64,000 bases of DNA from assembly GCA_040791665.1 (NCBI GenBank), contig JBFNNX010000022.1:236139-300138 (forward strand). The letters are read 5' to 3'. The position numbers and the translations under genes were made by a program. Under the pieces are notes generated by a model that worked only from the letters and a program-made list of their open reading frames with translations, made no database searches and was not told where the DNA came from. How positions within the stretch are numbered: position 1 is the first letter of the stretch; every line of letters begins with the position of its first letter. Below, one piece after another: positions 31,777 through 40,404 of this stretch. The DNA is from Thiodiazotropha sp040791665 (lineage in GTDB: Bacteria; Pseudomonadota; Gammaproteobacteria; Chromatiales; Chromatiaceae).

Positions 31777-34602
31777 ATGAGTGGTTCTGAGTCAACCAAC
31801 GGATCAGGAAATCGGTGGGCCGAGGGTTATGCGGACTTTGTCATCAAATTCCGCTGGCCGTTGATGCTGATTCTACTGGTGGTCACCATCGTGGCCGCCT
31901 TGCAGATCAAATATCTGGATATGCGTAACGATCCGGATACCTTGCTACCTCCCAGCAATCGCTACGTGGCGACCAACCTGTATGCCGAATACAACTTCGG
32001 TATGGGTAATCTTATGGTCTTTACGCTGCGCATCAATGAGGGGGATGTCTATAAGGATTGGTTCGTCAACAAGGTTCAGGAGATACACAACCGGCTGGTC
32101 GCCCTGGAGAAGGCAAGAGAATCCAATTTCATCGATATCGCCGCGAAAAAAATCAAGTATATGGGGGCGGATGAGAACGGTTTGGTATTCAAGCGCCTGA
32201 TACCGACTGAAGGTATCAGCAGTGATCCTGACGTGGCGGAACAACAGCTGGCCTTTCTCAAAGAGGGCATTGAGACGAACCCCGTTATCGGCCCGATGTT
32301 GGTCGGGTTCGAGGATGCCGAAGGTAACAAATGCGAATTTCAGGAGAAAGATGAGAAAAACTGTACTGCCAAGTCGCTCTATATTATCGGCGACTATACC
32401 GATGAGGTAAAAGAGATATACCTGCCCTGGGTAAGGGAGGTCAGGGCGATGATGGATGAGTATGGTCAGGATGACCGTTTCGAACTGCTGGTGGCGGGTG
32501 AACCCTACTTTCTGGCGTGGATGCTGGCGGATCTGGTCAACAAATGGTGGTTGTTCGTCATCTCATTCGCCATCGTGATTGCCGCGCTCTGGTTTGAATT
32601 CCGTAACTGGCGCGGTTCCCTGTTTCCGATCATCGGTGTCAGTGCGACGATCGTGCTGACATTGGGGTTGATGGGATTTTCCGCCTTCAAGCTGACTACG
32701 ATGATGGTCTTGACACCGATGCTATTGCTGGCAATCGGTATCGGTCACTCGGTCCAGGTGACCCGGCGCTTCATGCAGGAGCAGGCTACTTCGGGGGATT
32801 GTGAATCGGCCGCAAGGGTCGCGATCTCCCATACCATTGTCCCGGCCACTCTTTCGATCGTGACCGATATGGTCGGCTTTGCGACCCTCGCCACGGTGGA
32901 TATCTCGTTCTATAAGGCATACGCCTACTTCGGCATGTTCGGCATGTTGACCCTGCTGTTTACCACCACCACCCTGATTCCTCTGCTGATGATGACCTTC
33001 CCGTGCAGCCAGATGGATATGAGCGAAGGGCATGAGCAATCGTGGGAGACCAAGGTGGGCGGTGTGATCACCGGTATGTTGAATGGTCCGGGCAAGGCGC
33101 TGCCCATCCTCTTTGTAGTCGTTATATTTGCCTGGTCGATCTACTATACCGAAATCGGCCGGGGCATATCGGGCCTGATGGCAGGCGATGCCGGCAGATC
33201 TGACCCGGAAGTGGCCCGCATACAGGATGAGTTCGATATCATGCCGGGGGTTGAGAAGGGTATCAACTATTCCCGAGCAGCGTTCAAGGAGAAGTCGATA
33301 ACCATTCAGCACATCGAACGCCTAAATACGATCATGCCCGGTGTGATATCGGTATCGATCCCGGTACGCGGTAAGGAACCCGTTGCCGAGTTGTGCGTGG
33401 ATAGCTACTTTCCCGAAGAGATCTACGATATCGAAGATCCGGTGGAGAAGGTTGCCGCTTGTGAAAAGGCGAAGGCCGAGTTGGCCTGTTGGGATCCCGA
33501 CCCATGCGGCGCCCAGGGTATCTTCAACGAGGCCGATGTGCTTGCCGACATCGAGGCGATGGAGGAGTGGATGCGCGCCCATCCGTTCATCGGTTTCACC
33601 GGTTCCTATGCGCAATATATCCGCTTGGTGAATATGCTGCTGACAGCGGAACCGGGCGAGCAGCCGGACATCGGCGATCTCTATATCCCCACTTCCAAGA
33701 AGCTACGTTCCATCGATCCCGACGATGACAGGGGCGGCGACGATATCGTGCAGCTCTACAACGGTCTGCTCGAGACCATGACCGAGGAGGGGGACATGGA
33801 CTCCTTCGTCATGAAGAACTGGAATGAAGGCGTGGTGATGGGATTTATCAACACCATGGATCCGGTGGAGGCTCATGTGGTCACCATGGATATCCAGCAA
33901 TATATCGAGGAGCACAAGAACGATCCCGGTTTCAGCAAGGTCAACTTCGGTCTGCGCTCCGGCCCGGTCGAGGACCTGTCCGGTGACAGCAACGAGCTGT
34001 CTGTTGACGGCACGGATTATGTTAGACCTGGTGTGGGTGGCTTCCTTGGCGCCACCGAGGCCACCCGTGAGGTGGCGGTGGACAACTGGCTCACCGGACC
34101 TCTGCTGACCGCGGCTGCCGTATTTGTCATCGCCGCATTGATATTCCGCTCCGTTGTGGTCTCGATCATCCTCATGGTGCTGCTGTTCATCACCCTGTTC
34201 GCCCAGTATGGTCTTGGCGGTTATATGACCAGTATCCAGAACTGGTCGGGCAATCTGGCTTTTCATCTCCAGGTTGCGCTGAGTATCGCCATGGGGCTTG
34301 GTATCGACTACGGCATCTATATGATGTCGAGGCTTAAAGAAGAGATGGTGGCGACCGCTGGAAATTGGCAGCTGTCATTGATCAATACCTTGAATACCAC
34401 CGGCTCGGCGGTGATCATCTCGGTAATCGTCCTGCTTGGTTGTTTTATCCCTCTGCTGAATACCGATCTTGCCAACACCTGGGGATTGGGAGTCTATATC
34501 AGCCAGGCTTTGTTGATCGATGTAGTCACGGCTCTTACCATCCTGCCGATGATGGTAGCGTGGTTGAAGCCCAAGTTTGTTTTCGGTAGATATAAAAACT
34601 AA
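31777..34602 (+). CDS. RND/MMPL family transporter
   Basis: 941 residues with the RND layout. One membrane helix near the start (about 29-48) precedes a large periplasmic domain, then five helices (about 245-425) including the GIGHSVQVTRRFMQE segment. A second helix (about 440) leads to a second periplasmic domain with several cysteines, then a C-terminal helix bundle (about 775-935) with GLGIDYGIYMMSRLKEE. The two GIG/GLGID...R stretches carry the proton-relay helices of this superfamily. No membrane-fusion (HlyD) partner is encoded nearby, as usual for HpnN/MmpL-like members that hand lipids to periplasmic carriers. It probably works with the LolA-like and DUF1302 proteins upstream. Confidence 0.88.
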   Translation: MSGSESTNGSGNRWAEGYADFVIKFRWPLMLILLVVTIVAALQIKYLDMRNDPDTLLPPSNRYVATNLYAEYNFGMGNLMVFTLRINEGDVYKDWFVNKVQEIHNRLVALEKARESNFIDIAAKKIKYMGADENGLVFKRLIPTEGISSDPDVAEQQLAFLKEGIETNPVIGPMLVGFEDAEGNKCEFQEKDEKNCTAKSLYIIGDYTDEVKEIYLPWVREVRAMMDEYGQDDRFELLVAGEPYFLAWMLADLVNKWWLFVISFAIVIAALWFEFRNWRGSLFPIIGVSATIVLTLGLMGFSAFKLTTMMVLTPMLLLAIGIGHSVQVTRRFMQEQATSGDCESAARVAISHTIVPATLSIVTDMVGFATLATVDISFYKAYAYFGMFGMLTLLFTTTTLIPLLMMTFPCSQMDMSEGHEQSWETKVGGVITGMLNGPGKALPILFVVVIFAWSIYYTEIGRGISGLMAGDAGRSDPEVARIQDEFDIMPGVEKGINYSRAAFKEKSITIQHIERLNTIMPGVISVSIPVRGKEPVAELCVDSYFPEEIYDIEDPVEKVAACEKAKAELACWDPDPCGAQGIFNEADVLADIEAMEEWMRAHPFIGFTGSYAQYIRLVNMLLTAEPGEQPDIGDLYIPTSKKLRSIDPDDDRGGDDIVQLYNGLLETMTEEGDMDSFVMKNWNEGVVMGFINTMDPVEAHVVTMDIQQYIEEHKNDPGFSKVNFGLRSGPVEDLSGDSNELSVDGTDYVRPGVGGFLGATEATREVAVDNWLTGPLLTAAAVFVIAALIFRSVVVSIILMVLLFITLFAQYGLGGYMTSIQNWSGNLAFHLQVALSIAMGLGIDYGIYMMSRLKEEMVATAGNWQLSLINTLNTTGSAVIISVIVLLGCFIPLLNTDLANTWGLGVYISQALLIDVVTALTILPMMVAWLKPKFVFGRYKN

Positions 34603-34643
34603 AAAAGACCAACTGCGCTGAATCGCTGATTCAGTTCAGGCTC

Positions 34644-34670
34644 AAGCCGGTGTTTTACACCGGCTTTTTT
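34644..34670 (+). terminator. Intrinsic terminator of the LolA-like/DUF1302/RND module
   Basis: AAGCCGGTG-TTTTA-CACCGGCTT (34644-34666) is a perfect 9-bp stem followed by a run of T residues, 42 bp after the RND stop. It is a classic rho-independent terminator on the plus strand and lies in the junction with the converging kinase gene. Confidence 0.9.
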
Positions 34671-34728
34671 ATTGTCCTGACGGGAAAGTGTGAGATTGAG
34701 TAGTATCGCTCTGATAGAGGTCGTACCT

Positions 34729-37551
34729 TTACACCTCTCCTGTTTTTTTCCGAGCATGGGCCAGTGAATCCGCAACGGCGGCATAAGATGAATTCAAATG
34801 AGAAAACAGTTCCGTTGCCTTAGGGAGATCCTCGCTGCTTGAAATAAGCCCCAATGCGTCACAGTGATTCACGACCTCATCGGCACCTATGGCCGCACTG
34901 CTTGAAGCCAAGCTGTGTGCTGCGCGTTTCAGTCTATCCAGGTCATTGTGTTGAATGGCCTCGTTGATGATATCCAGCAGATCGGAAGATGTTTTGAGAT
35001 ATATGTCAATAATTCGCTGCGGGATGTCATGGTTTCGCACCTGTTGCTGTGAGTGAACGTGGTCAACAATCTCGCGGTACTGTACCGCAGAAAATTCTAT
35101 GGATGACTGTTTTTCACCCGCCGTACTATTCGGGTTGCCATACTTTACTGATGTCCTGGCGGTATCATGCAGCGATAACCATTTTTTAAGAATATGCTGT
35201 AGCTTGTCGTGTGTTATCGGCTTAGCGAGGTAATCGTCCATCCCCGCAGCCAGACACTTCTCCTGGTCGCCATCCATGGCGTTGGCGGTTAACGCAATAA
35301 TCGTTGAGCGTTCAGACTTATTCTCCTGTTCACGAATGATCCGGGTAGCTTCATAACCATCCATATCCGGCATCTGGATATCCATCAAGATCAGGTCGTA
35401 ATGGTCATTGCCGAGTAGCTCAACCGCTTCCCGGCCGTTACTTGCGAGTGTTACCTTACAACTCAGTAGTTGCAACATCTCTTCGATGACGGCCTGGTTG
35501 ACCAGATTGTCTTCCGCCACCAGAATCCGGGTTTCTCTCTCAGGCCAAAATATTGCCGCAGTGTCGGTGTGGTGTGCTGTATCGGGTTTTGCATCCTGCG
35601 GCTGTTGGGTCTCGGACTGATTGGTCAATTCTCTGATCGTACTGTCGAGTTCCGCCAAACGAACCGGTTTTACCAGGCAAGAATCGATGCTGTTGTCACG
35701 AACCGGATTGGCATGTGTGGTCAGCATCTGCGATGTCAACATGATAATGGATGGATTATTGAATGCCGGATCGAGCCGTATTGATTTACCCAGGTCAAGT
35801 CCATCCATGTCTGAGAGAAACCGATCCGTTAAAACAGCTTGAAAATAGCTGCCATTAGCGGCTGTTTGTTTGAGTTGCTTGATGGCTTCAGCGCCGTTAA
35901 ACGCCAGGGTGACGGCATAGCCGAGATCCTTTAAGGATTGGTAAAGTACCTCTGCAGCACACCGGCTGTTACCGACCAGTAGAATTCGCAGCTGAGCAAT
36001 CCCCCCATCTTTCTTCGGCTGCCATGCTTTACTCCCTTTGCTTAGGCCGAGGCGTGCGGTAAACCAGAACATCGAGCCCTTGTCCGGTTCGGATTCGAGA
36101 CCAATCTCGCCATGCATCAGTTTGGCGAGTTGTTTCGATATTGCCAATCCCAGACCGGTACCGCCAAAACGGCGGCTGGTGGAGCTGTCCGCCTGTGAAA
36201 AGACGTCGAATATATGGTTTTTCATCTCCTCGGATATACCGATACCGCTGTCGGCGACCTCAAACCTGACAGTAAGGTCGGTAGCGGACTTTGCCCATGG
36301 CATGACGCGAATGATTACTTCGCCTTCATGGGTGAACTTAATCGCATTTCCAACTAGGTTTACCAATATCTGTCTTATGTGCTGATCGTCTCCGAACAGA
36401 GCGTGAGGTATGGAGGGTGGGCAGTAACTGATCAATTCCAACCCTTTTTCACGCGCCTGTCCACCAAGCAGTTGTACGACCTCTTCAAGAAGATCGGGGA
36501 GATTGAAGATTTTTTCAATCAGTTCTGCCTTGCCGGCCTCGATTTTTGAGAAATCCAGAACGTCGTTGATGATTGTCAGCAGTGAGCGGCCCGCACTATG
36601 CGCGGTGTTGGCAAAGCGTCGTTGCCGTTCATTCAAGTCGGTGTTCAGTAACAGTTCGGTCATGCCGAGTACGCCATTCATTGGGGTGCGGATCTCATGG
36701 CTCATGGTGGCGAGAAACTGTGATTTTGCCCTGTTTGCCGTTTCCGCATCCTCCTTGGCGGCCTGTAACTCAAGTAGTGTGGCTGCCAGTTTCTGATCAC
36801 GGCTCTGAATCTGCTCGAGCATGGTATTGAATCCATCGGTCAGTATTCCCAGTTCATCCGGATTGACTGATGTCACACGCAGGCTGTAGTCCCCCTTCCG
36901 GGTGACGCTGTCCATGGTGGATGTGAGAACGGTGATCGGCTTTGTAATTAGGCGTTGCAAGCGCAGTGCCAGCAGGTAGGCGAGAAAGAAAGTGAGAACC
37001 AGTACAACTGTTGCAATGACGATCTGTCGTTGCAGGCTGGCGTGGAGTTGGGTCAGATCCTGTTTGATATCGATGTGGCCGAGTGTTTTTTCATTGAATC
37101 TGATTTCATGGATGAGTTCAATATAGTCACTATGAAATTGGTAGCGGGTCAAATCGTCGTGAAGAGTTCCTGATTTATCAGACCAAACACCATGACTTAT
37201 TGCCATTGCGTCAATGAGAGATTGATGGGCGGGTCGGTTACTTTTGTAGGTGGCGAACAGTGAACCTTCCGCATCAGTGATATAGGCATGGACTACGGTT
37301 TTTTCCTCGCTCAGGGCAAACAGGATTTCTTCGGCTGTACCCGGGTCGCGGAATATCAGAGTGGCGGTTGCATTGACACCCAACACGCGTGCAAGGGCGG
37401 AGGCCGATTCGACCATGGAATTCCGCTTGGCCACCATTTCCGAGATGACGAATGCGACCGATGCCAGGGTCAGTGCGACAACGCTGGTGATCAATGCGAT
37501 GGTGATGACTTTTAGCCGGATCGGCCATCGTTTGAAGCCGGGGCCAATCAC
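34729..37551 (-). CDS. Hybrid sensor histidine kinase (CHASE8-HAMP-HisKA-HATPase-REC-REC-HPt)
   Basis: 940 residues. Two membrane helices (about 15-37 and 176-197) bracket a CHASE8-like periplasmic domain. HAMP follows (about 200-255), then HisKA with the phospho-accepting His286 in MSHEIRTP, and the HATPase domain with VGNAIKFT, DSGIGI and GGTGLGLAI. The first receiver is degenerate: it begins LLVGNSR where the acidic pair should be, though an aspartate remains in LTDRFLSDMDG. The second receiver (LVAEDN, LILMDIQMPDMDG) is complete. A C-terminal HPt has its histidine in AAHSLASSSAAIG. Start GTG 37551 overlaps the YfiR stop by 4 bp, so this kinase is coupled to YfiR and the TonB receptor. Confidence 0.92.
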   Translation of the reverse strand: MIGPGFKRWPIRLKVITIALITSVVALTLASVAFVISEMVAKRNSMVESASALARVLGVNATATLIFRDPGTAEEILFALSEEKTVVHAYITDAEGSLFATYKSNRPAHQSLIDAMAISHGVWSDKSGTLHDDLTRYQFHSDYIELIHEIRFNEKTLGHIDIKQDLTQLHASLQRQIVIATVVLVLTFFLAYLLALRLQRLITKPITVLTSTMDSVTRKGDYSLRVTSVNPDELGILTDGFNTMLEQIQSRDQKLAATLLELQAAKEDAETANRAKSQFLATMSHEIRTPMNGVLGMTELLLNTDLNERQRRFANTAHSAGRSLLTIINDVLDFSKIEAGKAELIEKIFNLPDLLEEVVQLLGGQAREKGLELISYCPPSIPHALFGDDQHIRQILVNLVGNAIKFTHEGEVIIRVMPWAKSATDLTVRFEVADSGIGISEEMKNHIFDVFSQADSSTSRRFGGTGLGLAISKQLAKLMHGEIGLESEPDKGSMFWFTARLGLSKGSKAWQPKKDGGIAQLRILLVGNSRCAAEVLYQSLKDLGYAVTLAFNGAEAIKQLKQTAANGSYFQAVLTDRFLSDMDGLDLGKSIRLDPAFNNPSIIMLTSQMLTTHANPVRDNSIDSCLVKPVRLAELDSTIRELTNQSETQQPQDAKPDTAHHTDTAAIFWPERETRILVAEDNLVNQAVIEEMLQLLSCKVTLASNGREAVELLGNDHYDLILMDIQMPDMDGYEATRIIREQENKSERSTIIALTANAMDGDQEKCLAAGMDDYLAKPITHDKLQHILKKWLSLHDTARTSVKYGNPNSTAGEKQSSIEFSAVQYREIVDHVHSQQQVRNHDIPQRIIDIYLKTSSDLLDIINEAIQHNDLDRLKRAAHSLASSSAAIGADEVVNHCDALGLISSSEDLPKATELFSHLNSSYAAVADSLAHARKKTGEV

Positions 37552-38144
37552 TGCTTTGCTCCCTCTTTCGACGGTCTGACGCGGGTTGCCAGTCTAAGCA
37601 GTTTTGAACTGACTTTCAATTGTCCTTGATCCAGTGCATCCATGTTCACAACCAGCTTTATCTTATGTGATTTTTTCAACAGAACGATGGAACCCCCTGC
37701 CGGTATGAAATCGGGATGATCACTGACGGTGAGCACAGATTGAGATGCAAGCCGCTGAATGAGTTCGGTGGGATAGCCGGCTGCAGGCTGATGGATAAAG
37801 AGTATGTTGCAGTCTGAAAGTTGTTGTTCATTTTCCACGCTCACAACCCGAAGTTCCCTGCCATTGAGTATTTCGTTTGCTGTGATCTCATTCATACTGG
37901 CCTTAAGCCTGCTGTAACCGAGCAGGCAATAGTTAATGGGACTGATCTGGTTTTTAAAAGTGCTTTCCGGCCAAGTGACGTAATTTGCGAAATTATAGAG
38001 AAAAAGCGCCTTCAGCCGGTCCTCGTCGACCTGTTCGGAGACTGCGCAAGGTAGCGGTAGACACCAAAGCAGGACAGCCATGACAAGCGGCATGACCGAG
38101 TGCCATCTACCTGTTGCGCCGATTGACGTGACCGGTGTCGGCAT
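37548..38144 (-). CDS. YfiR-like periplasmic regulator (DUF4154)
   Basis: 198 residues with a signal peptide (cleaved near CAVSEQ, about residue 35). DRLKALFLYNFANYVTWPESTF is the signature of the YfiR/DUF4154 family, and SDCNILFIHQPA and LTVSDHPDFIPAGGSIVLL follow. In Pseudomonas, YfiR binds and silences the diguanylate cyclase YfiN from the periplasm and is redox-controlled through cysteines. Here the partner gene overlapping its stop encodes a hybrid histidine kinase, not a YfiN, so this YfiR probably governs that kinase. Two cysteines (NYCLLG, LSDCNI) remain. Four bases separate it from the TonB receptor gene. Confidence 0.88.
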   Translation of the reverse strand: MPTPVTSIGATGRWHSVMPLVMAVLLWCLPLPCAVSEQVDEDRLKALFLYNFANYVTWPESTFKNQISPINYCLLGYSRLKASMNEITANEILNGRELRVVSVENEQQLSDCNILFIHQPAAGYPTELIQRLASQSVLTVSDHPDFIPAGGSIVLLKKSHKIKLVVNMDALDQGQLKVSSKLLRLATRVRPSKEGAKQ

Positions 38145-38148
38145 AGTC

Positions 38149-40182
38149 TCAGAATTTCCACTTCAGTTGCAGCAATGCACTGCGTTCGACCTGGGTGGAT
38201 TTCAATCCGATCGGGCCGGCAAATCCGGCAAACTCGATAAACTCGGGGTGCTCGTCATCCATCAGGTTGCGCAGGGATAGTGCAACTTCCAGGGACGGGC
38301 TTGGTTGCCATCCCAACCTCATATCAAGACGGGTGTAGTCAGCTATGTCGGAATTGGGAATCTTGTCGACATAATAGAGGGTGGTATCGAATTCCATGTG
38401 ATACGGTAGGTCGAGTTGCGAACGTAGTTGAGTCTGGTGTTCGGGAGTGACGTCGCTTGTCTCGGTGGAGGTTGTGTCGTTGCTGGTGCTGTCGTTCTGT
38501 AGGTCTACTTTTAGCCATGCATGGGACATCTTCATTTGCCAACGGTCCGTGATCGTCCAGTTGGCAACCAGTTCCAGGCCGTAGCTCTTTCCACTCATCC
38601 TGTTGTCGAGTGAGATGAGGGTAGCGCCGGGAAAGGGCGGGGGAATCATTTCGAATGTAGTAAGGTCGTCATATTCGTTATAGAAAGCGGCAATATCCAA
38701 GGAGAGATCAGGTATTGCTTGGGTCCGGTAGCCAAATTCGTAAGCCAATAATTTTTCCGCGTCGAATTCGCTGTTACCGACTACGAAGATGGGTCCAATT
38801 TGGATATTCAAGTCCGTCTCGATACGCGAAGGTGTACGTACAGCCCGAGACACGGCAGCCCAGTATGAGCTGAAATCGTCCGGTGTCCAGATCATTCTGA
38901 CATTGGGTTGAAACTCGCTGTCGGTATAATCGTTGCGCTCATATTTTGCCCCCAGAATAAGATGCCAGCGATCCTCAACCAAGCTGATATCATCCTGAAC
39001 GAAGGCGCTGATGATATTGTCACGGTTGGGCGTATGCCCGAGCGTGAGCACGGAACTCGAGGGTGTCTGAATCTCGTCCCGGCTGGTACGGAAACCGGCC
39101 CCCCAGACGATGGCGTGCCTTTGATTGAGCAAAAAGTCGTGTTGGAAATCGAGATCGAAGGTGTCCCTGTCTTCTCTCAATGTGGCATTCCTGCGGTTGG
39201 TGTGGTCATAGTAGAACTGCAGGCTCATACTGCTGTCAGTGGCGAGTCGACGGGTCCAGCGTGCGAGCAGATTGCCACCGGATGTATCCGCTGTATCCTT
39301 TTCGATGCTGCCCGATGGAGGAGGGAAGGGAGAAAAAATGTTCTGGCCGGCGGTGCCGTTATAGAGATCCCCCTGTATGGTGATGCTGTCTGTCTCGGAG
39401 AGATTGCTGTCGCTCCTGAACCCAAGCCGCTCTCCATCCCAATCATCCTCCGCTTCGCTGCCATCGAAGAAGACGGCGCCATCCCGTCTGAAAGCTTTGA
39501 GATAGGCTCTGTAATGCGTATCGGCATCCGTATTACCGCTTAATCGTATCATTGCCGACCCCGGCTCTTCATTCCCGCCGGACACGGAGAACAGACCGCC
39601 ATCCGTATTCATGGATGACTTCGTAATAATATTGATAATGCCGTTTACGGCATTGGCGCCCCACAGCGTCGCTCCCGGTCCGCGAATTACCTCGATGCGT
39701 TCTATATCTTCCAATACCGTATCTTGCACATCCCAGTAGACACCTGAATAGAGTGGTGTATAGAGACTGCGGCCATCCATCAGTACCAGCAGTTTGTTGG
39801 CATGACGGCCGTTGAATCCACGTGCGCTGATGGCCCATTTGCTGGAATCGATCCTCGCGACGTGCAAACCCGGCACCATTCGCAGGAGTTCCGGCAGTTG
39901 AGATACACCGGAGCGGCGGATATCTTCCTGGGTGATGACATAGATGGCGCTTGCGGCATTGGAAAGCGGCTGCGCCTTCCGCGTAGCCGACGTCACTGTC
40001 AGTTCCAGCAGATCATCGAGGCTCAGGCTTTTCAGCCTCTCCAGATCATGAAATTCATGCGAGTCGTCGGCGAATATCGGCAAGCATGTGAGCATGAGCG
40101 AGATCAGTACGACTCCGATCTTTATGGTTGTAATGCGATGGAACCATGTGGTGTATATGGAACGATTAAGCGAGGTATGCAT
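38149..40182 (-). CDS. TonB-dependent outer-membrane receptor
   Basis: 677 residues with a signal peptide (about 1-38, ending IFADDS). The plug domain is clear: LDDLLELTVTSATRKAQPLS (TonB-box-like region and early plug), then LRMVPGLHVARID, ISARGFNG and IERIEVIRGPGATLWGANAVNGIINI at about 140-165. The barrel ends in the aromatic residue expected (LQLKWKF). The short size and the MVPG/RGFNG pattern fit receptors for small ligands such as vitamin B12-like or uncharacterised compounds; no siderophore genes are near. First gene of a receptor - YfiR - hybrid kinase operon, which suggests the receptor feeds a signal to the kinase. Confidence 0.92.
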   Translation of the reverse strand: MHTSLNRSIYTTWFHRITTIKIGVVLISLMLTCLPIFADDSHEFHDLERLKSLSLDDLLELTVTSATRKAQPLSNAASAIYVITQEDIRRSGVSQLPELLRMVPGLHVARIDSSKWAISARGFNGRHANKLLVLMDGRSLYTPLYSGVYWDVQDTVLEDIERIEVIRGPGATLWGANAVNGIINIITKSSMNTDGGLFSVSGGNEEPGSAMIRLSGNTDADTHYRAYLKAFRRDGAVFFDGSEAEDDWDGERLGFRSDSNLSETDSITIQGDLYNGTAGQNIFSPFPPPSGSIEKDTADTSGGNLLARWTRRLATDSSMSLQFYYDHTNRRNATLREDRDTFDLDFQHDFLLNQRHAIVWGAGFRTSRDEIQTPSSSVLTLGHTPNRDNIISAFVQDDISLVEDRWHLILGAKYERNDYTDSEFQPNVRMIWTPDDFSSYWAAVSRAVRTPSRIETDLNIQIGPIFVVGNSEFDAEKLLAYEFGYRTQAIPDLSLDIAAFYNEYDDLTTFEMIPPPFPGATLISLDNRMSGKSYGLELVANWTITDRWQMKMSHAWLKVDLQNDSTSNDTTSTETSDVTPEHQTQLRSQLDLPYHMEFDTTLYYVDKIPNSDIADYTRLDMRLGWQPSPSLEVALSLRNLMDDEHPEFIEFAGFAGPIGLKSTQVERSALLQLKWKF

Positions 40183-40404
40183 GGTGACTCACTTTTTAGT
40201 GTGAAGTTGATGGCTGCTGGCCAATCGGGTGAAATTCTCTTTGGATAGTGGCGGACTGACAGATAGTTTGGAAAAAAATCATATCCTCGCTGTTTTAAAA
40301 AGTTGAACTGTCGATTGTTTTCGACCCCTTTCGCCGCCACTTCAAAATCGGGCTTTTTCGTCATCGTCTCAACGTCGGCAGGCAATATTTCACTCATCGT
40401 TGGC

